Shown: positions 1 to 7,855 of the stretch, one piece after another
Layout of the letters: every line of letters starts with the position of its first letter
Numbering within the stretch: position 1 is the stretch's first letter
Assembly (NCBI RefSeq): GCF_008795955.1
Contig: NZ_VMHN01000008.1
Span: 108,053-172,052 of the forward strand
Direction: 5' to 3'
Length of the DNA stretch: 64,000 bases
From: Marinobacter denitrificans
GTDB lineage: Bacteria; Pseudomonadota; Gammaproteobacteria; Pseudomonadales; Oleiphilaceae
Program-made: the position numbers and the translations under genes
Notes under the pieces: model-generated
What the model saw: the letters and a program-made list of their open reading frames with translations, nothing else
Told to the model about the DNA's origin: nothing
Databases searched by the model: none

Positions 1-198
1 CTGGATAAACGCCAGCTTATAATTCCGTGGCGGAAAAGCCTCTGCATAGCGCAGCAATTCGCGGGTTGTGCTCATGGTGTGACCACAATTGGTGAGAGCC
101 AGGCCCAGGTGTTCTGCTACCATCTCCGGCCAAACCGGTTCGTGGTAATCTTTTAACCCCTCGGTATTGCAATCACCGTAGGCAATACAACCGTTCAT
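1..198 (-). CDS. SGNH/GDSL-type hydrolase-like protein, N-terminal fragment (runs off the window edge)
   Basis: The first 66 codons of a gene that continues beyond base 1. Translation begins MNGCIAYGDCNTEG. The G-D-C/S-N-T arrangement close to the start resembles block I of SGNH/GDSL hydrolases, in which the nucleophile (usually Ser) follows G-D; here that position is Cys. Nothing else of the family can be seen, so the assignment is tentative. It is divergent from the YrbL-like gene, and the two start codons are only about 20 bases apart. No clear Shine-Dalgarno sequence precedes either start. Its position beside LPS genes makes a role in glycan or lipid deacylation possible, but that is inference only. 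Confidence 0.5.
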   Translation of the reverse strand, partial: MNGCIAYGDCNTEGLKDYHEPVWPEMVAEHLGLALTNCGHTMSTTRELLRYAEAFPPRNYKLAFIQ

Positions 199-217
199 AA
201 TGTGTGGTGTCTCTGCA

Positions 218-886
218 ATGATTGACCTTTCGGGCCTCGAGCCCTTTGCGTCTGGTTACAACCGGCACTGCTATCGGCACCCGGATGATCCCGCATTGTG
301 TCTCAAAGTTCTCCGCCCTGAAAACATTGAGGCCCGCTTTCAACGGCAGCCCTTGCCTAAAAAAGCACTCGGACGAGCCAGAATCGACGACAACCGGCAG
401 GAGCTCAGGGCACACCAGCAGCTGGCCATCAGAACTCTGATTGCCCATGGCCGTAGTCAGTTGGTGTGGGAGCACCTCCCCCGCTTCCACGGCAACACAG
501 ACACCTCGTTTGGCATGGCGAATGTCAGCGAAATTATTACAGGAAGCGATGGCCAACCGGCCGAAACACTCGAAGCCTATGTGAAGCGCCGGGGCTTCGA
601 CCAACCTGTTAAAAATGCTGCCGAGCGGTTCTGTGACTGGCTCACTGATACCGGCATCCTCACCCGCAACCTACTGCCCCATAATCTGGTGATTGCCGAC
701 AGGAAGGGCCAGCCGGAACTGTTTCTGGTGGACGGGCTTGGCGCCCCTTTCATACCAGACAAACTGGCGGCCTTCCCCGCCTGGCGCCGGCGATATATTT
801 CCCGCCGTATCAAGCGGTTTTACCTCAGGATCAAATGGGAAACCTGCGCATCCGGTGAAAGCTGGGAAGCCTCCCAGAAACTGTGA
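218..886 (+). CDS. YrbL-family protein (PhoP-network / kinase-like fold)
   Basis: A protein of 222 aa from the ATG at 218; an in-frame ATG at 200 would add six residues. The N-terminal pattern (SGYNRHCYRHPDDPALCLKV), the middle block with E-x-I and L-E-A-Y, and the late block LLPHNLVIA...LFLVDGLG match the YrbL/PhoP-regulated family. That family has a degenerate protein-kinase-like fold: the ALCLKV lysine corresponds to the ATP-binding Lys, HNLVI to the catalytic-loop Asn region, and VDG to the metal-binding Asp. Such genes commonly sit in LPS-core loci. The substrate is unknown. It is followed, after about 90 bases, by the lipid A acyltransferase on the same strand. Confidence 0.75.
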   Translation: MIDLSGLEPFASGYNRHCYRHPDDPALCLKVLRPENIEARFQRQPLPKKALGRARIDDNRQELRAHQQLAIRTLIAHGRSQLVWEHLPRFHGNTDTSFGMANVSEIITGSDGQPAETLEAYVKRRGFDQPVKNAAERFCDWLTDTGILTRNLLPHNLVIADRKGQPELFLVDGLGAPFIPDKLAAFPAWRRRYISRRIKRFYLRIKWETCASGESWEASQKL

Positions 887-976
887 ACATCCACCGGCCG
901 TTCACCAAACTTGCCGCCCACGCGGGATGGTGGTAGCTTCCGCTCATCCTGTTTCCTGTTGATTGTCCTCCGGATT

Positions 977-1885
977 ATGGCCATTTCCAAAGCAACGCTA
1001 CTGATCACTGCTCTCCGGTTAGCCGGAAAACTGCCCCTGCGTGGCGCCCAGCTCATTGGCCGCTTTCTGGGCATGACAAGCTGGATGTTCAAAACCCAGT
1101 CAAGTAAAACCACTGACATCAACCTGAAAATCTGCTTCCCGGAACTGACGGACGAGCAGCGTCATCGCTTGATCCGCTCCAGCCTGCGCCATACCGGCCA
1201 GACCATGATGGAAATTCCATTGATGTGGGAATGGCCGGTGGAACGCTGCCTTGGGCTGATCCGCGAGATCGAGGGCGAGGAACTGCTGGCCGAAGCAAAG
1301 AAAGGTGGCCGAGGTCTATTGCTGCTGGCCCCACATCTGGGGAACTGGGAGCTCACCGGCCTGTATTTTTCCTCCCGTTACCGTATGGCCGCGCTCTACA
1401 GCCCCCCGCATATCAGGGAATTTGAAGACTACATGATTCGGGTTCGCGGTCGCATGGGGTCGGAGCTGGTTCGTGGCGACCGTCGTGGCCTGGCAAGGCT
1501 GATCGCCCTGCTGCGCGAAGGTGAAGTGGCCGGTATACTCCCGGATCAGAGCCCGCGAGGCAAAGGCACCGCCTACGCACCTTTCTTCGGAATGGATGTA
1601 CGCACCATGACGCTGGTATCCAAACTGCTGCAGAAATCCGGTGCCAAACCCTTGATGACCTACTCCGAGCGCCTGAAAGACGGCCAGGGCTTCCGGCTGG
1701 TGATTCGTGAATGCGAACATGGGATCGCCGACCCCGACCCGGTCACCGCTACCACCGCGCTCAACAAGTCAATTGAAAACGTAGTGCGTGAGATTCCAGA
1801 ACAGTACCAGTGGGAATACAAACGTTTCCGTCATCGGCCGACCGGCCTGCCACACCCCTACAGACCCGGGCACGTGTGTAAGTAA
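977..1885 (+). CDS. lpxL: Lipid A biosynthesis lauroyl/myristoyl acyltransferase (LpxL/HtrB family)
   Basis: A 302-aa protein. The start at 977 (MAISKATLL) is preferred over an upstream in-frame codon at 911 because the family begins with this amphipathic/hydrophobic segment. The acyltransferase signature H-x4-E (HLGNWE, H120-E125) is present, followed by the downstream patch PDQSPRGKGTAYAPFFG typical of LpxL/LpxM. It transfers a secondary acyl chain from acyl-ACP to the Kdo2-lipid A precursor at the inner membrane. Length is close to the usual 300-310 aa. It heads a short + strand run with two glycosyltransferases. Whether it is LpxL-like or LpxM-like in specificity cannot be told from sequence alone. 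Confidence 0.85.
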   Translation: MAISKATLLITALRLAGKLPLRGAQLIGRFLGMTSWMFKTQSSKTTDINLKICFPELTDEQRHRLIRSSLRHTGQTMMEIPLMWEWPVERCLGLIREIEGEELLAEAKKGGRGLLLLAPHLGNWELTGLYFSSRYRMAALYSPPHIREFEDYMIRVRGRMGSELVRGDRRGLARLIALLREGEVAGILPDQSPRGKGTAYAPFFGMDVRTMTLVSKLLQKSGAKPLMTYSERLKDGQGFRLVIRECEHGIADPDPVTATTALNKSIENVVREIPEQYQWEYKRFRHRPTGLPHPYRPGHVCK

Positions 1886-1992
1886 ATCCCGCGGTTACAG
1901 CCGGTGCCTGTGCGGAACTAAAACTGTATAATCCGCGTACCGAACCAGTCTCGACGACTGTCTGTTTCCCTGAAAAAGGCCGGGCCGGATTC

Positions 1993-2823
1993 ATGTCCCC
2001 AGAACGCATTGGTGTTGTCATCACCACCTACAATTCCCCGTTATGGCTGAGTAAGGTTCTGACGGGTTATGAAAACCAGAGCCAAAAGGACTTCCGGGTA
2101 ATCATTGCCGACGACGGCTCCACGGACGAAACCCGCGCCCTGATAGACAAGTTCCGCGAACGCGGCATCCTTCAGCTTGACCATGTATGGCACGAGGACA
2201 ATGGCTTTCGAAAATGCCAGATTCTCAACAAAGCCATCAGCGAAACCGACTGCGACTACCTGATTTTCACCGACGGCGACTGCATACCGGAGCCAACCTT
2301 TATCGAAACGCACCAGCGGCTGGCCGAACCGGGGCACTTTCTGTCCGGCGGGTACATCAAACTCACCATGCCAGTGTCCGAAGCGATCTCGGACGAAGAT
2401 ATCCGCAGTGGCGTCATCTTTGACCCGCAATGGCTCGTCAGCAAGGGACAGCCGAAGAACCATAAGCTCTGGAAACTCTCCCGTTCCTCTTTGAAAAAGA
2501 AGTTGCTGAATACCATCACACCGGCTGCCTCCAGCTGGAACGGCATGAACAGTTCCACCTGGACAAAAGACCTGATCGCCGTCAACGGCTTCAACGAAGA
2601 CATGCAATATGGCGGCCTGGACCGGGAACTGGGCGAGCGCCTCTGGAACTACGGCCACAAGTCAAAACAAATCCGCTACAGCACCGTGTGCCTGCACCTG
2701 GACCATGCCCGGGGCTACTCAAAACCGGAGATCTGGGCCAGGAACCGCGCTATCCGCAAGGCAGTGAAAGAAAACCGCACCTTCTGGGCGGAAAATGGAA
2801 TCAAGAAGAGCCCGGCTGCATGA
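1993..2823 (+). CDS. Glycosyltransferase family 2 (GT-A fold) with galactosyltransferase-like C-terminus
   Basis: A 276-aa GT2 enzyme. The N-terminal nucleotide-sugar-binding strand VVITTYNSP is followed by the ADDGSTDE motif (D40/D41), then the DxD metal-binding motif FTDGDCIP (D94-D96). The C-terminal part GGLDRELGERL resembles the Glyco_transf_7C segment found in chondroitin-synthase-like and LPS-core GT2 proteins. It probably adds a sugar to the LPS core or a related surface glycan at the cytoplasmic face. Its stop overlaps the next start (ATGA at 2820-2823), so the two glycosyltransferases are translationally coupled. A TATAAT at 1927-1932 may be its -10 box, but no good -35 is visible. 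Confidence 0.85.
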   Translation: MSPERIGVVITTYNSPLWLSKVLTGYENQSQKDFRVIIADDGSTDETRALIDKFRERGILQLDHVWHEDNGFRKCQILNKAISETDCDYLIFTDGDCIPEPTFIETHQRLAEPGHFLSGGYIKLTMPVSEAISDEDIRSGVIFDPQWLVSKGQPKNHKLWKLSRSSLKKKLLNTITPAASSWNGMNSSTWTKDLIAVNGFNEDMQYGGLDRELGERLWNYGHKSKQIRYSTVCLHLDHARGYSKPEIWARNRAIRKAVKENRTFWAENGIKKSPAA

Positions 2824-3962
2824 GGACACTGGTCGTCATTCACAGCCTGAAAATGGGCGGAATGGAGCGGGTTGCCGTAAATCTGGCTGACGCCTTTGCG
2901 GATGAAGGCCACGAGAGTCACCTGCTGTCCTGCCGCAATCGCCCCAATGATCTCAGCCCTGCCAACCCGTCGGTCCACCTGCACCATTTCGACCAGTTCC
3001 AGGCGCTGATGAAATCCGTCATTGGCATTCCGGTGTTCCTGCTCTCCCGGCTGGTACTGGGCGTGCTGTTACCCAAGTCCCATTTCATGTGGGTGGGCTG
3101 GCTCAGTGGCTGGTTGCTCAAGCGCCATATCCGCTCCCTGGAGCAACGTTTCGGGCGCTTCGACCGGATCGTTTTCCGGGGGCTGGGCACCTTTAAATAC
3201 TTCTGGTCGTTCCGGGACGACCGCAATGTGTACGTTCTGGAAAACGTCATCCATTACGACCGTCCGCTTTGGCAGAAAAAGCTGGAATGGAAGCTGGTGT
3301 TCCACAACCGCCATCTGGCCTGCGTCTCATCCGGTGTTCTGGCTTCCGCCCGTGAAGCCTTTGACAAAGGGGATATCGCGCCGAAAAGCCTGCGGGTGAT
3401 CACCAACCCCTGCCCGGTGGAGCGGATCAGCGCGCTTGCCCGGGAAAATGACCCTGACATACTCGAGGAACCTTACATTCTCAATGTCGCGCGCCTGGTC
3501 CCGCAGAAAGGGCAGGAACTGCTTCTTGAAGCTTTCTCGAAAGCCAGAATCCCCCATCAGTTGGTAATTGTCGGCGAAGGCCGCCTGCTGTCAGAGCTTC
3601 AGAAAAAAGCGGTAGACCTGGGAATTGCAGATCGCGTCGTGTTTGCCGGGAAGCTGGCGAATCCCTACCCCTGGATGAAGCACGCGGATTTGTTTGTTCT
3701 GGCGTCTGAGTATGAAGGGCTCGGCATCGTACTGACCGAAGCTCTGGCCTGTGGCACACCCATCCTATCGGTCGAAAGCCGCGGTGGCGTCACGGACGTT
3801 TTTCGTGGGGATCTGGAAAAGTACCTAACACCGCGTACGGCTGAGGGGCTGGCCCGGGGGCTTGAGTCTGTCGCTGCGATGCTGCCTGTGGAGGTGAAGC
3901 CCGACTGGCTTGAAGCCTTTAGCTCCAAGGTGGTCGTCGAGGCATTCCTGTCGCAGCCCTAA
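2820..3962 (+). CDS. Glycosyltransferase family 4 (GT-B fold)
   Basis: A 380-aa protein starting MRTLVVIHSLKMGGMERV at the ATGA overlap with the preceding GT2 gene; the open frame extends further upstream inside that gene, but family alignment fixes the start here. GT4 features are an N-terminal glycine patch (KMGGMERVAVNLA), the donor-site strand YILNVARLVPQKGQ, and the E-x7-E motif region SEYEGLGIVLTEALACGTP. The likely role is transfer of a sugar to the LPS core or an attached glycan. The gene ends convergently with the - strand operon, and the two stop codons overlap by a few bases (3959-3962). Confidence 0.87.
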   Translation: MRTLVVIHSLKMGGMERVAVNLADAFADEGHESHLLSCRNRPNDLSPANPSVHLHHFDQFQALMKSVIGIPVFLLSRLVLGVLLPKSHFMWVGWLSGWLLKRHIRSLEQRFGRFDRIVFRGLGTFKYFWSFRDDRNVYVLENVIHYDRPLWQKKLEWKLVFHNRHLACVSSGVLASAREAFDKGDIAPKSLRVITNPCPVERISALARENDPDILEEPYILNVARLVPQKGQELLLEAFSKARIPHQLVIVGEGRLLSELQKKAVDLGIADRVVFAGKLANPYPWMKHADLFVLASEYEGLGIVLTEALACGTPILSVESRGGVTDVFRGDLEKYLTPRTAEGLARGLESVAAMLPVEVKPDWLEAFSSKVVVEAFLSQP

Positions 3963-4597
3963 GACCTCGAACGCAACCCCGACAAGGCACCCAAAGCTGA
4001 AACGTGGACAATACCAATCTGCGCCGGGAAGGGCTTATCCAGCATCAATGCCATGGCAAACCGGTGACAGCCGGCACCAGAAAAGATCGGTTCTCCGCCC
4101 GGACCAATGTGCATCAGAACTCCCCCAACTTCACGAAAGTTACCGGGAACCAGCTCCCCGCGTGACGGCAAGGCCCCTCCGTTTCGGACATTCGCCCAAA
4201 TTTTGTCCAGAGTTTCAAAGCGCCGCTGCACATCATCAGGTGTGCGGCACTGATCAGTGACGCCAGTTGGCGACACGGCAATTCGTCCCAACATGAAATC
4301 GATAGCACCAGCATCATTCCAGCTCTTGCCATCTCGCCAACGCGACCAGCAGTAAGTCAGTTTCGGGTGATTCTCAAAAGGTTGTTCCAGTGAGACTGGC
4401 CAGTCAGAGACCACCTTCCCTGACATCTGCCGAACCCTGGACCCGAAATAATCCGCGAGATCCGCAGCCTCAATGTAACGACTACAGTGAGCCGGATTAA
4501 CCCAGATACGCTCAGCATAGCGTGGAGCGCGGGGACCAAACCTTAACCAGTTGAAAGCATCTATCCAAAACGCCCGAAGCTTATACTTGATCGCCAA
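3959..4597 (-). CDS. Uncharacterised protein with ParB/sulfiredoxin-like G-x-HRF patch, LPS-locus associated
   Basis: A 212-aa soluble protein that I do not recognise as a named family. Its C-terminal third reads HIGPGGEPIFSGAGCHRFAM, resembling the G-G-x-HR-x-A core of ParB/Srx-like domains seen in several uncharacterised proteins of surface-polysaccharide loci. The N-terminal half is rich in aromatic and basic residues (FWIDAFNWLRFGPRAPRYAERIWVNP). It is the last gene of the six-gene - strand operon, 56 bases after the GT4 gene. Function is unknown. A nucleotide- or phosphosugar-binding role is one possibility suggested by the fold resemblance, but it is not demonstrated. Confidence 0.7.
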   Translation of the reverse strand: MAIKYKLRAFWIDAFNWLRFGPRAPRYAERIWVNPAHCSRYIEAADLADYFGSRVRQMSGKVVSDWPVSLEQPFENHPKLTYCWSRWRDGKSWNDAGAIDFMLGRIAVSPTGVTDQCRTPDDVQRRFETLDKIWANVRNGGALPSRGELVPGNFREVGGVLMHIGPGGEPIFSGAGCHRFAMALMLDKPFPAQIGIVHVSALGALSGLRSRS

Positions 4598-4653
4598 ATA
4601 ACATCCTTAATTCTGGGGGAAACGCGTATACCTGTGCTTTCTCCTGGCTGCAC

Positions 4654-5745
4654 TCAGCGCAACTCAGCTTCAAAAAACAGTCGGTTTGTCTCACGAATCA
4701 TTCGCTGCAGACTGAATTCGTCACCAATCCACTGACGAAGCGCGGCGGGAGAGAACACCGTTTTTCCCTCACTGATAGCGCGAATTCCGTTGGCCATGGA
4801 TTCCACATCATCTACATCAACCAGCACACCATACTTACCGTGAGCCAGTAACTCTTCGCTTCCCGGAACACGGGTGGAAACTACCGGTTTGCCATAGCTC
4901 ATTGCTTCATTCAGCACGTTCGCCATTCCTTCATTTCTGGAGCATAGAAGGAAAAGATCGATGCCCTTGAAGAACGCATGCATATCGCCCTGATAGCCAA
5001 GAAAATGAATTCTCCGGGACTCCGGGCGCCCCTTGATTGCCGCTTTAATGTCCTCCTCGAACTCGCCTTCACCGGCGTGGACAACATGTATGTTTTCCGG
5101 CAGGTATGAGAGAATATTGGGCAATAAATCGAAGCCCTTCTGGGGGCTGAAACGGCCAGCACAACCGACAATTACCGTTTCAGGGGGGAGATCCAGCAAC
5201 GCTCTGAAATCTAGCGGCTCCCCTTCGGACGGAGGCAGATTAAATCCGTTGTAAACCCTGACCACATTGCGTTCATTAAAGAATGTGGGGTACTTCAACA
5301 TCTCATTCTTCAGGGAGTCACTGTTCACCATTAAAATGGATTTCATTAGTCGGAAAATGACAAAGTATTTGATCGGGCTTTTTACTCTCCGCGCAATACC
5401 TAAATAAAGTACAACGCGGTTTACCCCTGCGAGCCGTGAGGCCAATGTGACAAGCCACCAATCTTTTTTCAGGGCTGAAAAAACAACATCCGGGCTTATT
5501 CTCTTTAGGATACTTACATAGTTCGCCAACACAAACAGATTTAAATCCCCACCTCGGGACTTGACCTCTATCGTCTCGACGTTATCTATATTGGTAAAGC
5601 GCTCGGCAAAATAACCCTCTAGCAGAACCACATAAACCTGCACCCCCGAGGCACCCAGAAACCGAGCCCTGAGATGCACGTTCTTTTCGATTCCCCCCCA
5701 GACGCGGGAAGGACAAAAAAGTACGGCTTTTTTCATATAATCCAT
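4654..5745 (-). CDS. Glycosyltransferase family 4 (GT-B fold)
   Basis: About 363 aa (360 if translation begins at the second methionine, MKKAVLFCPSRVWGG). It shows the GT4 pattern: N-terminal VWGGIEKNVHLRA, the central donor-domain strand VIVGCAGRFSPQKGFDLL, and the nucleotide-binding region CSRNEGMANVLNEAMSYGKP carrying the E-x7-E motif. It resembles LPS-core or O-antigen retaining transferases of the WaaG/WbaZ type, but the sugar cannot be assigned. It sits in the AT-richer centre of the operon between the RfaY-like kinase and the unknown ParB-like gene, with short spacers on both sides. Confidence 0.85.
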   Translation of the reverse strand: MDYMKKAVLFCPSRVWGGIEKNVHLRARFLGASGVQVYVVLLEGYFAERFTNIDNVETIEVKSRGGDLNLFVLANYVSILKRISPDVVFSALKKDWWLVTLASRLAGVNRVVLYLGIARRVKSPIKYFVIFRLMKSILMVNSDSLKNEMLKYPTFFNERNVVRVYNGFNLPPSEGEPLDFRALLDLPPETVIVGCAGRFSPQKGFDLLPNILSYLPENIHVVHAGEGEFEEDIKAAIKGRPESRRIHFLGYQGDMHAFFKGIDLFLLCSRNEGMANVLNEAMSYGKPVVSTRVPGSEELLAHGKYGVLVDVDDVESMANGIRAISEGKTVFSPAALRQWIGDEFSLQRMIRETNRLFFEAELR

Positions 5746-5793
5746 TACCTTGAAATCAGGGGGAGCCGTTTAACGTAGCGAACGCTATCGCCG

Positions 5794-6510
5794 CTACGGT
5801 TTCCTTCGTGCCCTTAATCGTCGCTTCAAATTTCTCAATCCGAAACTGATGTCCTCCAGGCGCGATGCCAGCCATAGCCATCCAGATGAAGCCTCTTGAG
5901 GCGAAAGGAGCGATCGACTCTCAGGACAGCTCCGCAGAAACCGGGCTATCTCTCTGGCCTTTTGCAATTTCGGCAAAACTCTAGGTTTTTTCAATCGAAA
6001 ATCAATAAAAACCACACAATTTTCTACCATCAGGAAGTTAGCCAGCTGTGCGTCACTGCGAAGATAGCCCCGTTGATGAAGTGCTCTTAGCGCGTCTAAA
6101 ACCTTATCGGCGTCGCCTAACTCTGCCGGCCGGCCTTCGACAAACCTGTAGCATACAAAGGAGTCCACGACGACGCCTTTAGATCGAAGCTCGGCTGCCA
6201 AAACCGGCTGGGGTGCGCGAAATCCCATCGAGGCCATCGTTTCAAGATGAAGGAACGTGCGAAACGCATCACTTCCCCTGAAGCGCGTTAGAAACCGCTC
6301 CCAACGGCGTGTGTTGCGGGCGCGAGGAACTTTAAGGAGTAACGACCTGCCCTCAAAATCCAGCTTCGCACTCAAGGTCCTCCAGTTATCGCGAAAAACA
6401 TGTTTCTGTATGACTGTACCATCCACAACCGCATCGAGGAGACGCCGACTTGTATTAGCGTCAATATAGGTAAGCACACGGTAGCTACGATAATCAAAAG
6501 AATCAGGCAT
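5794..6510 (-). CDS. RfaY/WaaY-like LPS core heptose kinase
   Basis: A 238-aa protein with a small kinase-like fold. It has an ATP-binding Lys in LLLKVP (K60), a catalytic loop H145-QRGYLRSD153-AQLANF (N158), and a metal-binding Asp in VVFIDF (D170). This matches RfaY/WaaY, the kinases that phosphorylate inner-core heptose on the cytoplasmic face. The basic C-terminal tail (NLKRRLRARRKP) is consistent with membrane association. It lies between the O-antigen ligase and a GT4 gene in the same operon. The acceptor heptose position is an inference from the family name only. Confidence 0.75.
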   Translation of the reverse strand: MPDSFDYRSYRVLTYIDANTSRRLLDAVVDGTVIQKHVFRDNWRTLSAKLDFEGRSLLLKVPRARNTRRWERFLTRFRGSDAFRTFLHLETMASMGFRAPQPVLAAELRSKGVVVDSFVCYRFVEGRPAELGDADKVLDALRALHQRGYLRSDAQLANFLMVENCVVFIDFRLKKPRVLPKLQKAREIARFLRSCPESRSLLSPQEASSGWLWLASRLEDISFGLRNLKRRLRARRKP

Positions 6511-6556
6511 ACCACACCTTGTGTAAGGGAGCGAACTCCGGCGCTAGTACATCAAC

Positions 6557-7855
6557 TCAGACTTCTTTGCTCTCAAAATATCTGACCAGGCCGACTAGAA
6601 AGGTAAACGGAAGCCAAAAGAAGAGCCAGTCAGGACTTGGCGGGGCGACGACCCGATGCCCATCGGTCATATTTAACAATAAGATCAGTACAAAAAGACC
6701 CAAAGCAAATGGCCTTAATCGACTACCGTACTGACCAGACAGGCGAAGAATTCTCACCACAACCCAAGCTAAAAGCGATAAAAACAGGCCCAGACCAATG
6801 ATACCTGAGTAGTGAAAGGCCCCCAGAATCAAGTTATGGGGGTGCTTGATTTTTATGCCCGCTTGCTCATACAGCAACTTGCCTGCTTCAGAGGTTGTAA
6901 AGTCTGACGCCATTCCTGCTCCGAGCAAAATCATTTCGGGGGGTTTCTGTAGCACAGCCAGCCATATCAGCGGTCTGTATGACAAACCTCTCGCAGTCAT
7001 TCTGGCCAACAAATCATCAAAGAACAAAGTGAAGAGAACAACGAAGAACAGCACCCCACCTAGCAGCCACCAGAAGTAACGCCAACGCCTTGCCTTTCCG
7101 CTCACAAGCTGCGCGGAAAGCGAGAACGCAAACAGAAAGACCAGAAACGCCACCAACGGCCCGCGACTTTGCGAAAGAATAACAACGATAAGCACAACTA
7201 GTAGCGACATCCCTATGATCGCATAGTCAAATCGAGTCCGGTGCTCATCCACCCGATACATGACCATGCCAATAGCCCACAAACTCATCAATGAGGCAGG
7301 CCCCAATATGGGATGGCTAAGAAAACCAAATCCGCTGAACCGAGCTGGGTACTGCCCCGTCCAAAGGTAATTCCCAATTGCCAAAACCCCGCTGAAGATA
7401 GCAATACAAACCAGAACACGGGCGTAAAGAAGCGGCTGAAGAAGCCACCGCTGTGATGCTGCAAGCACCGCCAACACAAAAACGCCAGTACTGAAAGCCC
7501 ACCGAACGATCTGGTACTGATCCTCCGTCGCCAATCCTGCAGGAGCGAATGTGCCTACGGCCACATATCCGATAAGAGCGATCGCCAACCAGCCCGAGCG
7601 ATCACTGATGCCGGTGCAAGTGTCACGACGCACACAAGCCCACAAAACCAGGGGCAATACCCCCACGAACAAAAAAGCCCTGTAAAAAGCAATCCATGGC
7701 ACGAGCAAGGAAAATGTAAGGAACAACATCAGGAAAACGCTAATCCAGTGTTGTATGCGGAAGGAGTTTTTCAACGGAGGATGAGTCGATTGGTGTGAAA
7801 CGAGATAACTCAATTGGGCGCCCTCGTTAAACGACCAACTGTTTTGTCCATCCAT
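6557..7855 (-). CDS. O-antigen ligase-like membrane protein (WaaL/Wzy_C family)
   Basis: Up to 432 aa with about a dozen hydrophobic segments. It has a long periplasmic loop following FTLFFDDLLARMTARGLSYRPLIW and a conserved segment KHPHNLILGAFHYSGIIG; the H-x-H-N patch is typical of the Wzy_C/WaaL ligase domain. It would transfer an undecaprenol-linked glycan to lipid A-core in the periplasm. The ATG at 7855 overlaps the Stealth gene by 46 bases. An in-frame TTG at 7813 overlaps the Stealth stop as TTGA and has a GAGGG sequence upstream, so a 418-aa product from translational coupling is a serious alternative. Confidence 0.82.
   Translation of the reverse strand: MDGQNSWSFNEGAQLSYLVSHQSTHPPLKNSFRIQHWISVFLMLFLTFSLLVPWIAFYRAFLFVGVLPLVLWACVRRDTCTGISDRSGWLAIALIGYVAVGTFAPAGLATEDQYQIVRWAFSTGVFVLAVLAASQRWLLQPLLYARVLVCIAIFSGVLAIGNYLWTGQYPARFSGFGFLSHPILGPASLMSLWAIGMVMYRVDEHRTRFDYAIIGMSLLVVLIVVILSQSRGPLVAFLVFLFAFSLSAQLVSGKARRWRYFWWLLGGVLFFVVLFTLFFDDLLARMTARGLSYRPLIWLAVLQKPPEMILLGAGMASDFTTSEAGKLLYEQAGIKIKHPHNLILGAFHYSGIIGLGLFLSLLAWVVVRILRLSGQYGSRLRPFALGLFVLILLLNMTDGHRVVAPPSPDWLFFWLPFTFLVGLVRYFESKEV

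Noticed and set aside
1895..1932. Full sigma-70 promoter before the GT2 gene
   Set aside because: TATAAT at 1927 is good, but no acceptable -35 exists at 16-19 bases; reported only as a possible -10 within the gene entry.
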